Positions 1 to 7,259 of a stretch of 35,527 nt of DNA are shown here, piece by piece. The position numbers and the translations under genes are program-made. The notes under the pieces were generated by a model. It did not search any database and had not been told where the DNA came from. It saw nothing but the letters and a program-made list of their open reading frames with translations. The stretch is from Methylococcaceae bacterium. Lineage in GTDB: Bacteria > Pseudomonadota > Gammaproteobacteria > Methylococcales > Methylomonadaceae. How positions within the stretch are numbered: the stretch's first letter is position 1; every line of letters starts with the position of its first letter. The DNA lies in the NCBI GenBank assembly GCA_030626845.1, contig DAOUTG010000020.1, positions 1 to 35,527 of the forward strand, in the 5' to 3' direction.

Positions 1-507
1 GTAATGTGGTACAGAACGAGGATCTATACCTGAACCTACTTGACGGGCTTCGTTACTTTTTTCATCTAAGCTACTAAAGAAATGAATATCATTATCCATA
101 TATTCATATTCCCATTTCCACTGCCAACCTGTTACCTTAATCGACATATCAGAATCCTGAACATCATTCATTTCTAACATAACCTTTGTCGCAGGAATTG
201 CCATACCAATTAAGATCAAAGTAGGTATGATTGTCCATATAATTTCAATAGTGGTATTTTCATGAAACTGCGCCGCTTTATGTCCTTTTGATTTACGATG
301 ATAATAAATCGAATAAAACATAGTGCCAAACACACCGATGCCAATAAATACACATATCCATAAAATTAGCATGTGCAAATCATAAATGTCATTACTGACT
401 TTTGTGACCCCTTTCATTAAGTTAAGGGTGTAATCACTCGCATGAGCTGACCCTAGACTAAGCGTCATCAGGGTCAAATATGCGAATAGTTGCTTTGTTT
501 TCTTCAC
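1..507 (-). CDS. coxB: Cytochrome c oxidase subunit II, N-terminal part (runs off left edge)
   Basis: Subunit II of a heme-copper cytochrome c oxidase, which takes electrons from cytochrome c through its CuA centre. Read from a GTG at 505-507, the frame is open for 169 codons to the window edge. It shows a signal peptide (about residues 1-23), two transmembrane helices (about 46-68 and 88-107) and the subunit II segment GWQWKWEYEY at 127-136. The GTG start is chosen because GGGAGG lies 7 nt upstream and no ATG follows before the mature domain. The CuA Cys/His ligands would lie in the missing C-terminal half, so integrity cannot be judged. Family assignment is firm; the type of oxidase is not resolved. 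Confidence 0.9.
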   Translation of the reverse strand, partial: MKKTKQLFAYLTLMTLSLGSAHASDYTLNLMKGVTKVSNDIYDLHMLILWICVFIGIGVFGTMFYSIYYHRKSKGHKAAQFHENTTIEIIWTIIPTLILIGMAIPATKVMLEMNDVQDSDMSIKVTGWQWKWEYEYMDNDIHFFSSLDEKSNEARQVGSGIDPRSVPHY

Positions 508-800
508 GGAGCAGCCTCCCAGTTTGTAGTTATAAACTAATATATGTGTACTTCTTTTGCCGAACTACCATAAAGGCTTTCCATAAAAGTTAAAAAATAA
601 CTCATAAGCCTATGACCATTTTTTAATAATTCCTTACAAATCAAGAAGTAACAGTGTTTAACGTTTAAACGTTATATTTTAGAGTAATTAAAATAGCTAA
701 ACGCGATTGCTATTTTAATTATTTATAATTATTAAAAAATTAACTGTACAATTTTAACCTATGCCGCGTTCGTAAGCTAGAAAGCTTTTTATCTAGGCAT
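508..800. other. Intergenic region between coxB and the hemerythrin gene
   Basis: About 350 bases without a gene, very AT-rich. It must hold the coxB promoter on the minus strand, but no clear -35/-10 pair could be fixed. The only marked structure is a perfect 14-bp palindrome, AACGTTTAAACGTT, at 660-673. The hemerythrin terminator lies at its right end. Confidence 0.5.
660..673. promoter_or_regulatory. 14-bp perfect palindrome upstream of coxB
   Basis: AACGTTTAAACGTT is fully self-complementary and lies about 150 bp upstream of the coxB start. It could be a regulator site for the oxidase genes. It does not match the FNR consensus, and in AT-rich DNA chance occurrence is possible. Confidence 0.25.
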
Positions 801-833
801 AAAAAAAGCTTGTGAAACCTTCATTTCACAAGC
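801..833 (-). terminator. Rho-independent terminator of the bacteriohemerythrin gene
   Basis: A perfect 10-bp stem (GCTTGTGAAA at 808-817 against TTTCACAAGC at 824-833) with a 6-nt loop is followed on the minus strand by seven T residues (801-807). It lies 27 bp after the hemerythrin stop codon. Confidence 0.9.
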
Positions 834-860
834 CTTAACAAACTTAAATCATTTTTATCT

Positions 861-1259
861 TTAGCTATTTAAAGCATCAGCATAAGGCATATCATAGGCA
901 GGAATATGACTATCTAACCAACCTTTCACCATTTGACCTACTTCTTCAGTTACATCAGCTTCACCTGCATGGAATTTTGTTTGTAAACCTGCACAAATTC
1001 CAATCAAAGCCTCATGTTCGCCTTTATGACCTGCTAAACCAGCATAACCTTTCGCTTCCATTTCTTTTTCTTCATGGGTAAAATGATCGACAACATAGCT
1101 GATTAAATCATCAAGTTGCGCGCCAATATCTGCACGAGCCGCCTCACCTGTTGCTAAATCATACAACTTATTCAATTTATCAAATAATATTTTATGCTCA
1201 TCATCTGCAAAATTAACATTTGTTCCGTGTTGTGCAACATTCCAAGTAATTAAAGCCAT
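861..1259 (-). CDS. Bacteriohemerythrin (O2-binding di-iron protein)
   Basis: Small soluble di-iron protein that binds O2 reversibly. In Methylococcus capsulatus the homologue is reported to deliver O2 to membrane-bound particulate methane monooxygenase. All ligands of the four-helix fold are visible: His22, His59, Glu63 (HFTHEE), His78, His82 (HKGEH), His118 and Asp123 (HIPAYD). The length, 132 residues, is the family's usual single-domain size, with no fused signalling domain. A GAGGA-like ribosome site precedes the ATG and a strong terminator follows the stop, so it is probably monocistronic. Its neighbour on the same strand is cytochrome oxidase subunit II, another O2 consumer. The O2-shuttle role here is inferred from the family. 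Confidence 0.93.
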   Translation of the reverse strand: MALITWNVAQHGTNVNFADDEHKILFDKLNKLYDLATGEAARADIGAQLDDLISYVVDHFTHEEKEMEAKGYAGLAGHKGEHEALIGICAGLQTKFHAGEADVTEEVGQMVKGWLDSHIPAYDMPYADALNS

Positions 1260-1523
1260 AGTTTTTCCTCATTAAATTATTAAGAAACAGATACTACATA
1301 AATATTATTGTTTATCTTCTGATTAAATGCAACCTTTTTAAATTAATATTTTAAATAACAATGAGTTGTAATATAAATAGCAACGATTATCTTTAGGGTT
1401 TACAAAATTATAAAACCGCCGATGTTTAATTCTTAATAGCCCTTAATATTTTTTTGGAGCGATAGGTTTAATCTTTTAATTTATAATACTCAAAATAAAT
1501 TATATAAAATAACTCAGGAAAAT

Positions 1524-1730
1524 ATGGATCATTCAACACATAATAAGATTGTCATTTTCATTTGGTCAGTTGCAGATGACTTGCTCAGGGATGTTTATGT
1601 TAGGGGGAAATATCGTGATGTTATCTTGCCTTTTACTGTTTTAAGAAGACTTGATGTTTTATTAGAACCCACTAAAGAACAAGTGCTTAATTCGTATCGC
1701 CCATTATCCGCCGTATACATCGAAATATAA
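1524..1730 (+). pseudogene. Remnant of type I restriction-modification methylase HsdM (N-terminus only)
   Basis: The 68-residue frame reads like the HsdM N-terminal helical domain: FIWSVADDLLRDVYVRG then KYRDVILPFTVLRRLDVLLE and PTKEQVL, a stretch highly conserved in type I DNA methylases. After about residue 57 the similarity stops and the frame closes. The S-adenosylmethionine-binding and NPPF catalytic motifs of the normally roughly 500-residue protein are absent, as are hsdS and hsdR. It is therefore a fragment, not a working methylase. The sequence that follows in another frame looks like the tail of a transposase, suggesting that the gene was cut by insertion and later deletion. Confidence 0.75.
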
Positions 1731-1866
1731 CCCATTTGAAATAGGGCGTAAAGTAGCGGATGATTTCAAAGAAAATAGGCGAATTCAGTTTGATGAATTC
1801 TTGCCTCAATGGAATTATGTTGCCGTTCCTGTTGACCCTGTCGCTTCGGGTTTTATTAAGTCCTGA
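1696..1866 (+). pseudogene. Decayed transposase C-terminus (ISAzo13-like, tentative)
   Basis: A frame without a start codon gives AHYPPYTSKYNP, then RKVADDFKENRRIQFDEFLP and QWNYVAVP. The first motif resembles the DDE-transposase segment (YPPY.SKYNPIEHR) and the second the very C-terminus of ISAzo13/Rhodopirellula-type transposases. The region normally between them (IEHRLF and about 60 further residues) is missing, so an internal deletion is likely. The assignment rests on recalled motif similarity only. No terminal inverted repeats were found. Confidence 0.4.
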
Positions 1867-1960
1867 GTCCTTAATAGCTCGTAGCTGAAATTACAGGGGA
1901 CACAACTAGGCTGTCGAAATCATGGTAAATATAAATATTAAAGCCAAGAACTCAAGAGCC

Positions 1961-2010
1961 GCGTAGGTTGAGTTACATGTTTTTCGTAACCCAACATTAA
2001 ACTACCTGCG
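1961..2010. repeat. REP-like inverted repeat downstream of the radical SAM gene
   Basis: GTTGAGTTAC (1967-1976) and GTAACCCAAC (1986-1995) form a stem with one mismatch around a 9-nt loop, flanked by GTAGG and CTACC. Elements of the form GTAGGTTGGGTTACG...CGTAACCCAAC are dispersed in several bacterial genomes. It lies just after the stop of the radical SAM gene and may also act as a transcription stop. Confidence 0.5.
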
Positions 2011-2016
2011 ATTGAT

Positions 2017-2865
2017 TTAACAAACAGAAACTTGAAACCCCATCGCTTTAATTTCATCAGCAAAATTTTCCATTATTTCAAGCGGCATTTTTTCTAAATC
2101 AACCGCTTCTGGCTGAAATGACTCCCTAGCAACGCTATAAAGCATAATATTTTTTAATTCAGTTTGTATTTGTAGATTTTTTAACAGCTTAAGATAAGCT
2201 TGTTTTTCAACGTCTAATAAGCCTTGATTACGATAATTAACCAAACAAGTTTGTAATTTAGTTTTACATAAATTTATTGCAGTTATTAGATTTTCATACT
2301 GAGTTTGTGGCGATAAAACCGTATTATTAATTAAAAATAGTCCTTTGGACGTTGCACTATCAAGCTTAAACCAAACTTCTCCCTTATACTGATTTAGTAT
2401 TTTCAAACCTTGCTGGACTTCTTGCCGCTGCATTAAACTACCATTACTAATAAGGACAAAATTAGCTTGCGGAAAAATACCTAATTTTGTTGCAATGCTG
2501 GCAATTAACTGGATTGCCTCGGCAAAATTTTTTAAAGTAGTCGGTTCACCATTCCCTGAAATAGCAATATCTTTAATTACTTGCTGTTGTTTTGGCACTT
2601 TAAAACGTTGATAAAAACCCCCGTGCAAAACTTCATTTAAAAAATAACTTAACTCTCTTCTTAATAAAATAAGATCCATTTCAGGGGCTGTTCCCTTTTT
2701 TAAATTAGGTACTTGGCAATAAATGCAACGCCAATTACACGCATTGTTTGGATTAAAATTAATCCCTATTGATAAACCGCCCGCGCGTCTTGAAATAACG
2801 GGGTAAATATATTTTAATCCCGCAACCTCGCGGTTATGGTCGGTCGTGGTTAATTGTTCTGACAT
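2017..2865 (-). CDS. Radical SAM protein of unknown function
   Basis: A 282-residue radical S-adenosylmethionine enzyme. The CxxxCxxC iron-sulfur motif is CNWRCIYC (Cys43, Cys47, Cys50), preceded by GINFNPNNA, and a glycine-rich SAM motif follows as ISGNGEPT. This arrangement resembles the COG0731-type proteins related to wyosine enzymes, but the substrate cannot be named. The gene is divergent from the Fae homologue with about 76 bp between the starts, so the two may share a control region. A role in C1 or pterin cofactor chemistry is possible only by association. Confidence 0.8.
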   Translation of the reverse strand: MSEQLTTTDHNREVAGLKYIYPVISRRAGGLSIGINFNPNNACNWRCIYCQVPNLKKGTAPEMDLILLRRELSYFLNEVLHGGFYQRFKVPKQQQVIKDIAISGNGEPTTLKNFAEAIQLIASIATKLGIFPQANFVLISNGSLMQRQEVQQGLKILNQYKGEVWFKLDSATSKGLFLINNTVLSPQTQYENLITAINLCKTKLQTCLVNYRNQGLLDVEKQAYLKLLKNLQIQTELKNIMLYSVARESFQPEAVDLEKMPLEIMENFADEIKAMGFQVSVC

Positions 2866-2941
2866 TTTAAAGTTAAAAAGAGACTTAAATCATGCTATTC
2901 TACGCAGTTGAATTCTTTTTATAAATAGTTTGGAGACAAAA

Positions 2942-3490
2942 ATGAGTGATAGAATCGTATTGCGTACAGGTGAAGCATTAGTGGCAGGGGGACCTCCTGG
3001 AACGGCAGCAGAACCTGAAATTGTTATTGGTGAATTAGATGGACCTGTCGGTACTGCTTTAGCAACATTAACAGGCGATCAAGCAAAAGGACATTCTAAA
3101 GTATTTGCTATTTTAAATACCGATATTCAAGTGCGTCCTGTCACGTTAATGGTCAGTAAAGTAACGGTTAATAATAATCGTTATACCAATATTTTAATGG
3201 GAACAGTCCAAGCTGCCATTGCTAATGGCGTTTTAGACGCGGTTCGTGCAGGCGATATTCCGAAAGAAAAAGCCAATGATTTAGGAATTATTTGTTCGGT
3301 TTGGTTAAACCCAAGTGTGGCTACAGATGACAACTTAGATCATCAAATTTTATTTGATATTCATCGTAAAGCCACCGCTTTAGCGATTAAAAAAGCCATG
3401 AATAATGAGCCTAGCATTGATTGGTTATTAGAAAACCAAGATAAAATCACCCATAAATATTTTCAAATGGGTTTAGACGGTAAAATTTAA
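2942..3490 (+). CDS. fae: Formaldehyde-activating enzyme family protein, lacking the usual catalytic His
   Basis: Member of the Fae family, whose true members condense formaldehyde with tetrahydromethanopterin. Recognisable blocks are GEALV (10-14), RPVTLMVSKVTV in the middle and NDLGIICSVWLNP in the second half. The length of 182 residues is close to the usual 170. In true Fae a segment like GNEVAHIDL carries the catalytic His; here the matching stretch reads GTAAEPEIVIG with no His. It is therefore probably a paralogue of the Fae2/Fae3 kind, perhaps binding formaldehyde or pterin without the classic reaction. The ATG at 2942 is preferred over an upstream TTG (2930), because GGAGA at 2932-2936 is spaced for it. 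A strong terminator follows. Confidence 0.85.
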   Translation: MSDRIVLRTGEALVAGGPPGTAAEPEIVIGELDGPVGTALATLTGDQAKGHSKVFAILNTDIQVRPVTLMVSKVTVNNNRYTNILMGTVQAAIANGVLDAVRAGDIPKEKANDLGIICSVWLNPSVATDDNLDHQILFDIHRKATALAIKKAMNNEPSIDWLLENQDKITHKYFQMGLDGKI

Positions 3491-3511
3491 TCATCGTCTT
3501 AAGTTAGTTTT

Positions 3512-3545
3512 AAAAGCCTCGATGAGCTCATCGAGGCTTTTTTAT
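3512..3545 (+). terminator. Rho-independent terminator after the Fae homologue
   Basis: A long perfect palindrome centred on GAGCTC (arms AAAAGCCTCGATGAG and its complement) runs directly into a T-run at 3538-3545. It separates the Fae homologue from slyX. Confidence 0.9.
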
Positions 3546-3565
3546 TAAATAATACTGAGAAAAAT

Positions 3566-3772
3566 ATGAGTGAAAAAAGTATCGTTGAGCTAGAAATTAA
3601 ATTAGCTTTTCAAGAAGATTTGTTAGAATCACTTAATCACATTATTACTGAACAACAGCGGCAAATTCAATGCTTGGAAAATTCTTTTACGTTATTGCAT
3701 CAGCGGCAACAAAATTTAGCTGAAAGTATTGAATCAACTCAAGAAGATAATCAACCTCCGCCGCATTATTAG
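3566..3772 (+). CDS. slyX: SlyX family protein
   Basis: Small coiled-coil protein of 68 residues. The SlyX pattern is clear: ELEIKLAFQEDLLESLN near the N-terminus, heptad-like helices through about residue 55, and the typical proline-rich end PPPHY. The biochemical function of SlyX is unknown. The gene starts 20 bp after the preceding terminator and overlaps the convergent gene at 3769-4377 by four bases at the stop codons. Confidence 0.9.
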   Translation: MSEKSIVELEIKLAFQEDLLESLNHIITEQQRQIQCLENSFTLLHQRQQNLAESIESTQEDNQPPPHY

Positions 3773-4377
3773 GTTAATTCCTCTTGCTCAATTAAATTGG
3801 CTAAAAACTCTAAAGCCCCATAAAGTTTAGCTAGGTTATCAATCGTAAAACTATGAGCATTTTTAGTAAATATTTCTTTTCTAAGTCGCCCGAATTGCCA
3901 TAAATTACCATCCGTTACTACACCGTAGACAGGTCTTTGTAAATCGGCATTAATTTTTTGTGAGGCAACTAATTCGGCTAAACATTGTCCCCATCCTTGC
4001 TCAAAATCATTCTTTTTTGCTTCAACAACAATAACAATAGGCGTTTCAAGCACCGTTTTACCTAATGAAGATTTTTTTGAAAAAATATAGTCAGGTGTTC
4101 CTGTCAATATATCATCAAATGAAATACTTTTTTGAATCCAAAAAGCGTATTTTTCACAGTGATTTTTATACATTTCTCGTAATAAAGGTGAAATAATTAT
4201 TTCACAACGCGATGCCTCAGAGGTAAAAATATCTATATTTTTCTGGTTAAATTCAAAATCATTAATAAAATTCTTAGAAGGTAGCAGGGTGTTATCTAAA
4301 ATAAATAATCCCTCTTCAAATTTTATTTTATAACGCATTTGTACTTCGGCAATATTTTTAAAATCACTGAATGCCAT
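3769..4377 (-). CDS. PD-(D/E)XK nuclease-like protein of unknown function
   Basis: A 202-residue protein with a core that looks like the PD-(D/E)XK fold: GTPDYIF (Asp) followed about 20 residues later by IVIVVEAKKNDFEQGWGQ (Glu-x-Lys). These are the metal-binding and catalytic positions of the HsdR N-terminal-like class. No helicase or specificity domain is present. The gene begins 15 bp after the stop of the PilU-like gene upstream, with its own AAGGA ribosome site, so it is likely the last gene of a pilU operon. Whether it cuts DNA, or is linked to pilus-mediated DNA uptake, cannot be told from sequence. Confidence 0.65.
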   Translation of the reverse strand: MAFSDFKNIAEVQMRYKIKFEEGLFILDNTLLPSKNFINDFEFNQKNIDIFTSEASRCEIIISPLLREMYKNHCEKYAFWIQKSISFDDILTGTPDYIFSKKSSLGKTVLETPIVIVVEAKKNDFEQGWGQCLAELVASQKINADLQRPVYGVVTDGNLWQFGRLRKEIFTKNAHSFTIDNLAKLYGALEFLANLIEQEELT

Positions 4378-4392
4378 AATAATTTTTCCTTA

Positions 4393-5982
4393 TTAACCAA
4401 AATTAAGCTTGGCTTCTAAATCATTGCGTGAATCTGCATTCGCTAAGGCTTCATCTAAACTAATTTTATCGGCTTTGAACAAATCAAATAAGGCATCATC
4501 AAAAGTTTTCATCCCTTTAGTCCCACTGCTTGCCATAGCATCCTTAATTTCATTTAATTCACCTTTGAGAATAAGCGTGGAAATATGGGGGGTATTAATC
4601 ATATTTTCAATGGCCGCACAACGTCCTCCCGATTTTGTTTTTACCAAACGTTGAGAAACCACCGCATTTAAATTACCTGCAATATCCATAAACAATTGTT
4701 TATGTCGTGATTGAGGAAACATATTAACAATACGTTCCATGGCTTGGTTAGCATTATTAGCGTGCATTGTTGAAATACATAAATGCCCGGTATTCGCCAA
4801 CTCTAATCCTGCTTCCATCGTTTCATCATCACGAATTTCACCAATCAAAATAACATCGGGGGCTTCACGTAGCGAGGCTTTTAACGCTTTTGCATACGAT
4901 GCGGTATCAACCCCTACTTCCCGTTGATTCACAATTGACATTAAATTAGGATGTGAAAATTCAACAGGATCTTCGATCGTTAAAATATGACCTGGGGAGT
5001 TTGCATTACGATGGTTAATCATCGCGGCTAAGGTCGTTGATTTTCCTGAGCCTGTTCCGCCGACCATTAATAATAACCCCCGCTTTGCCATAATTAATTC
5101 TGTTAATATCGGAGGCAAATTTAATTGTTCAGCCGTTGGAATTTCTGAGGGGATGAGACGCATCACTAACCCGACGGTTCGGCGTTGATAAAAAGCATTC
5201 GCTCGAAAACGCGCACTGCCATCAGGCATAGCAATTGCAAAATCTAAATCCTTGGTTCTTTCAAATTCTTCGATTTGCTCATCATTCATAATCCCTAACG
5301 TTCCAGAACGGGTCATTTCTGGGGTTAATAAATAATTATCAAGGGGAATTGCTGTGCCTGAAACTTTTGCTTTTACCTTTGAAGCTACGGTTAAAAATAA
5401 ATCAGAGCCATCAATTTCAACCATTTTTTTAAGATAGGCTAAAACGTCTAGTTTACCTTCAGGGGCTTTTCCTAAGACTTCATAGGAAATGGTATCTTCC
5501 TTAGGTTTAGTTGGTTTTTTTACTTCTTCCTCTTCCGCCTCTTCTGGTGTTGACATGCCTAAATTTAAAAAACCATCTTCATCTTCCTCTTCTTCCTCTT
5601 TTTTTTCTTTAACAGGTTCTTCGGGTTTAACTTCAGGTTCAGGTTCTTCGGGTTTAACTTCAGGTTTAACTTCAGGTTCAGGTTTTTTAGGTGTAACAAT
5701 CATTTCTAAGGCCTTGCCTTTGATTGTTATGCTAAGATTAAAATGATGCGTTTCTTCCCAGATGTAGGTCGATTCCAACGATTTATTTTTAATTAAATCT
5801 TGCTTTTCATTGGCGGTAATTAAGGTAAAAATAATTTTTTGAATAACTTTGTTATCCAACAAATTTTTTCCAATATTTTTACTTTGGCCAGCAATGCTTA
5901 AAAGGGGCGAAGAGTTTGTTTTAAACGTTAAACTCTCCCCCTTTTTTTCAATCATTAATTTTAGATAAGCGGTTATATCCAT
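4393..5982 (-). CDS. PilU/PilT-like type IV pilus ATPase with duplicated N-terminal domain
   Basis: Hexameric twisting-motility ATPase thought to power pilus retraction. The ATPase part (about 179-529) has the N-terminal PAS-like domain starting DVLAYLKKMVEIDGSDLFLT, Walker A GGTGSGKST (308-316), DVILIGEIRD (376-385) and the His box GHLCISTMHANNA. The C-terminus, TFDDALFDLFKADKISLDEAL, is of PilU type. At 529 residues it is about 150 longer than usual. The extra N-terminus (2-97) opens DITAYLKLMIEKKGESLTF and reads as a diverged second copy of the same domain. It is joined by a Pro/Glu/Lys linker (about 99-165) with PEVKPEEP repeats and an acidic block. The gene lies 32 bp after pilU, so it is probably cotranscribed. 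Confidence 0.85.
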   Translation of the reverse strand: MDITAYLKLMIEKKGESLTFKTNSSPLLSIAGQSKNIGKNLLDNKVIQKIIFTLITANEKQDLIKNKSLESTYIWEETHHFNLSITIKGKALEMIVTPKKPEPEVKPEVKPEEPEPEVKPEEPVKEKKEEEEEDEDGFLNLGMSTPEEAEEEEVKKPTKPKEDTISYEVLGKAPEGKLDVLAYLKKMVEIDGSDLFLTVASKVKAKVSGTAIPLDNYLLTPEMTRSGTLGIMNDEQIEEFERTKDLDFAIAMPDGSARFRANAFYQRRTVGLVMRLIPSEIPTAEQLNLPPILTELIMAKRGLLLMVGGTGSGKSTTLAAMINHRNANSPGHILTIEDPVEFSHPNLMSIVNQREVGVDTASYAKALKASLREAPDVILIGEIRDDETMEAGLELANTGHLCISTMHANNANQAMERIVNMFPQSRHKQLFMDIAGNLNAVVSQRLVKTKSGGRCAAIENMINTPHISTLILKGELNEIKDAMASSGTKGMKTFDDALFDLFKADKISLDEALANADSRNDLEAKLNFG

Positions 5983-6014
5983 ATTTTTAATTGGTACTGA
6001 GTGGCTTTAAAAAA

Positions 6015-7166
6015 TTAATTGTTTGCATTCTCTTCATCTTCTTCCTCGGTCGATTCGAGTGAAAACCCTCCATCGTCTAACCCTGAGCCCCCATCTAGTT
6101 TTATACTTAATCTCAATTCGTTGGCGGAATCTGCATTTTTTAAGGCTTCGTCTTCACTAATTTTTCCCTTTTTAAATAAATCAAATAAGGCTAAATCAAA
6201 CGTTTGCATTCCCAGTTCTTTTGATTTTGCCATGATGGGTTTGATGCCCCCTATATCACCTTTGGCAATTAAATCTTGAATCAGTGGGGTGTTAAGTAAA
6301 ATTTCAATGGCGGCACAGCGTCCACCATCAACTGTTTTAATGAGCCGTTGTGAAATAATCGCACGTAAATTAATGGATAAATCTTGCATGAGCTTTAATT
6401 GGGTTTCTGTTGAGAAAAACCCTAAAATACGGTCAACGGCTTGGTTAGCATTATTCGCATGAAGTGTTGCCATGGCTAAATGCCCTGTTTGCGCAAATTC
6501 CATTCCAAAATTCATAATTTCTGCATCTCGAATTTCCCCCAGTAAAATAACATCAGGGGCTTGTCGCAAAGTATTATGAAGAGCTGATTCCCAGCTTTCG
6601 GTATCAACCCCTACTTCACGCTGCATAACCACACAATTTTTATGGGGGTGAACGTATTCAATCGGGTCTTCAATGGTAATAATATGACCATAACTAGTTG
6701 CATTACGATGGTCAATGAGAGCTGCCATGGTGGTTGATTTACCTGACCCTGTTCCGCCAACCATCACTATTAAGCCATTTTTTGCCATGATGACATCTTT
6801 TAAAATAGGGGGAAGACCTAATTTATCAAAGTTAGGGACTTCAGCGGCAATCACCCGCATGACAACGCCCTGACAGCCTTGTTGTACAAAGGCATTGACC
6901 CGATAACGTCCTAATCCAGGGGGGGCAACGGCAAAATTACATTCTTGCGTTTCTTCAAATTGTTTAAGTTGCTTATCATTCATAATACATTGGGTAAATG
7001 ATTTAGCGTCATCGGCGGATAAAGGCTGTTTTGTAACGGGGGTCATTCTGCCTTTAATTTTCATCGCGGGGGGAAACCCTGCGGTAATAAATAAATCTGA
7101 ACCATCTTTTGTGTGCATTGCTTTAAGTAACTTAAGCATGATTGCCATTGCCTGATCTCTTTCCAT
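6015..7166 (-). CDS. pilU: Type IV pilus retraction ATPase PilU
   Basis: Cytoplasmic AAA-type ATPase that assists PilT in pilus retraction. Its 383 residues match the usual PilU length. Visible are the N-terminal GSDLFITAGFPPAMKIKG block (22-39), Walker A GGTGSGKST (138-146), the Asp box ITIEDPIEY, Walker B DVILLGEIRD (205-214) and His box GHLAMATLHANNA. The end, MQTFDLALFDLFKKGKISED, is PilU-like, with no PilT AIRNLIRE motif. A short acidic tail (ESTEEEDEE) follows. An AGAGG site precedes the ATG. It is the first gene of a minus-strand run with the second ATPase and a nuclease-like gene. pilT itself is not in the window. Confidence 0.9.
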   Translation of the reverse strand: MERDQAMAIMLKLLKAMHTKDGSDLFITAGFPPAMKIKGRMTPVTKQPLSADDAKSFTQCIMNDKQLKQFEETQECNFAVAPPGLGRYRVNAFVQQGCQGVVMRVIAAEVPNFDKLGLPPILKDVIMAKNGLIVMVGGTGSGKSTTMAALIDHRNATSYGHIITIEDPIEYVHPHKNCVVMQREVGVDTESWESALHNTLRQAPDVILLGEIRDAEIMNFGMEFAQTGHLAMATLHANNANQAVDRILGFFSTETQLKLMQDLSINLRAIISQRLIKTVDGGRCAAIEILLNTPLIQDLIAKGDIGGIKPIMAKSKELGMQTFDLALFDLFKKGKISEDEALKNADSANELRLSIKLDGGSGLDDGGFSLESTEEEDEENANN

Positions 7167-7227
7167 TTTTGCCTCTTAGTTTTGTAAATGTTGACCTGAT
7201 AATTTTATTTCGACGGGTATTAGTGTA

Positions 7228-7233
7228 TATAAT
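7228..7233 (+). promoter_or_regulatory. Possible -10 box for the thiolase-tusA-CDF-argJ run
   Basis: TATAAT lies 27 bp before the ATG at 7260, in the divergent gap between pilU and the PP-loop gene. No good -35 hexamer is seen at the expected spacing, so the call is weak. The leader would be only about 20 nt, with no obvious ribosome site. Confidence 0.35.
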
Positions 7234-7259
7234 ACGCTCTTTTTAACGTTTAAATCTAA

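Noticed and set aside
1524-1866. Active type I restriction-modification system
   Set aside because: Only the first roughly 57 codons of HsdM remain; no catalytic motif, hsdS or hsdR is present.
2930-2941. TTG start extending the Fae homologue by four residues
   Set aside because: The TTG overlaps the ribosome site GGAGA, which is well spaced for the ATG at 2942; the conserved protein begins there.
5489-5746. Plus-strand frame rich in Ser opposite the acidic linker of the PilU-like protein
   Set aside because: It is the complement of Glu/Pro codons (GAA to TTC/TCT) in a clear gene, has no homology-like pattern and no ribosome site.
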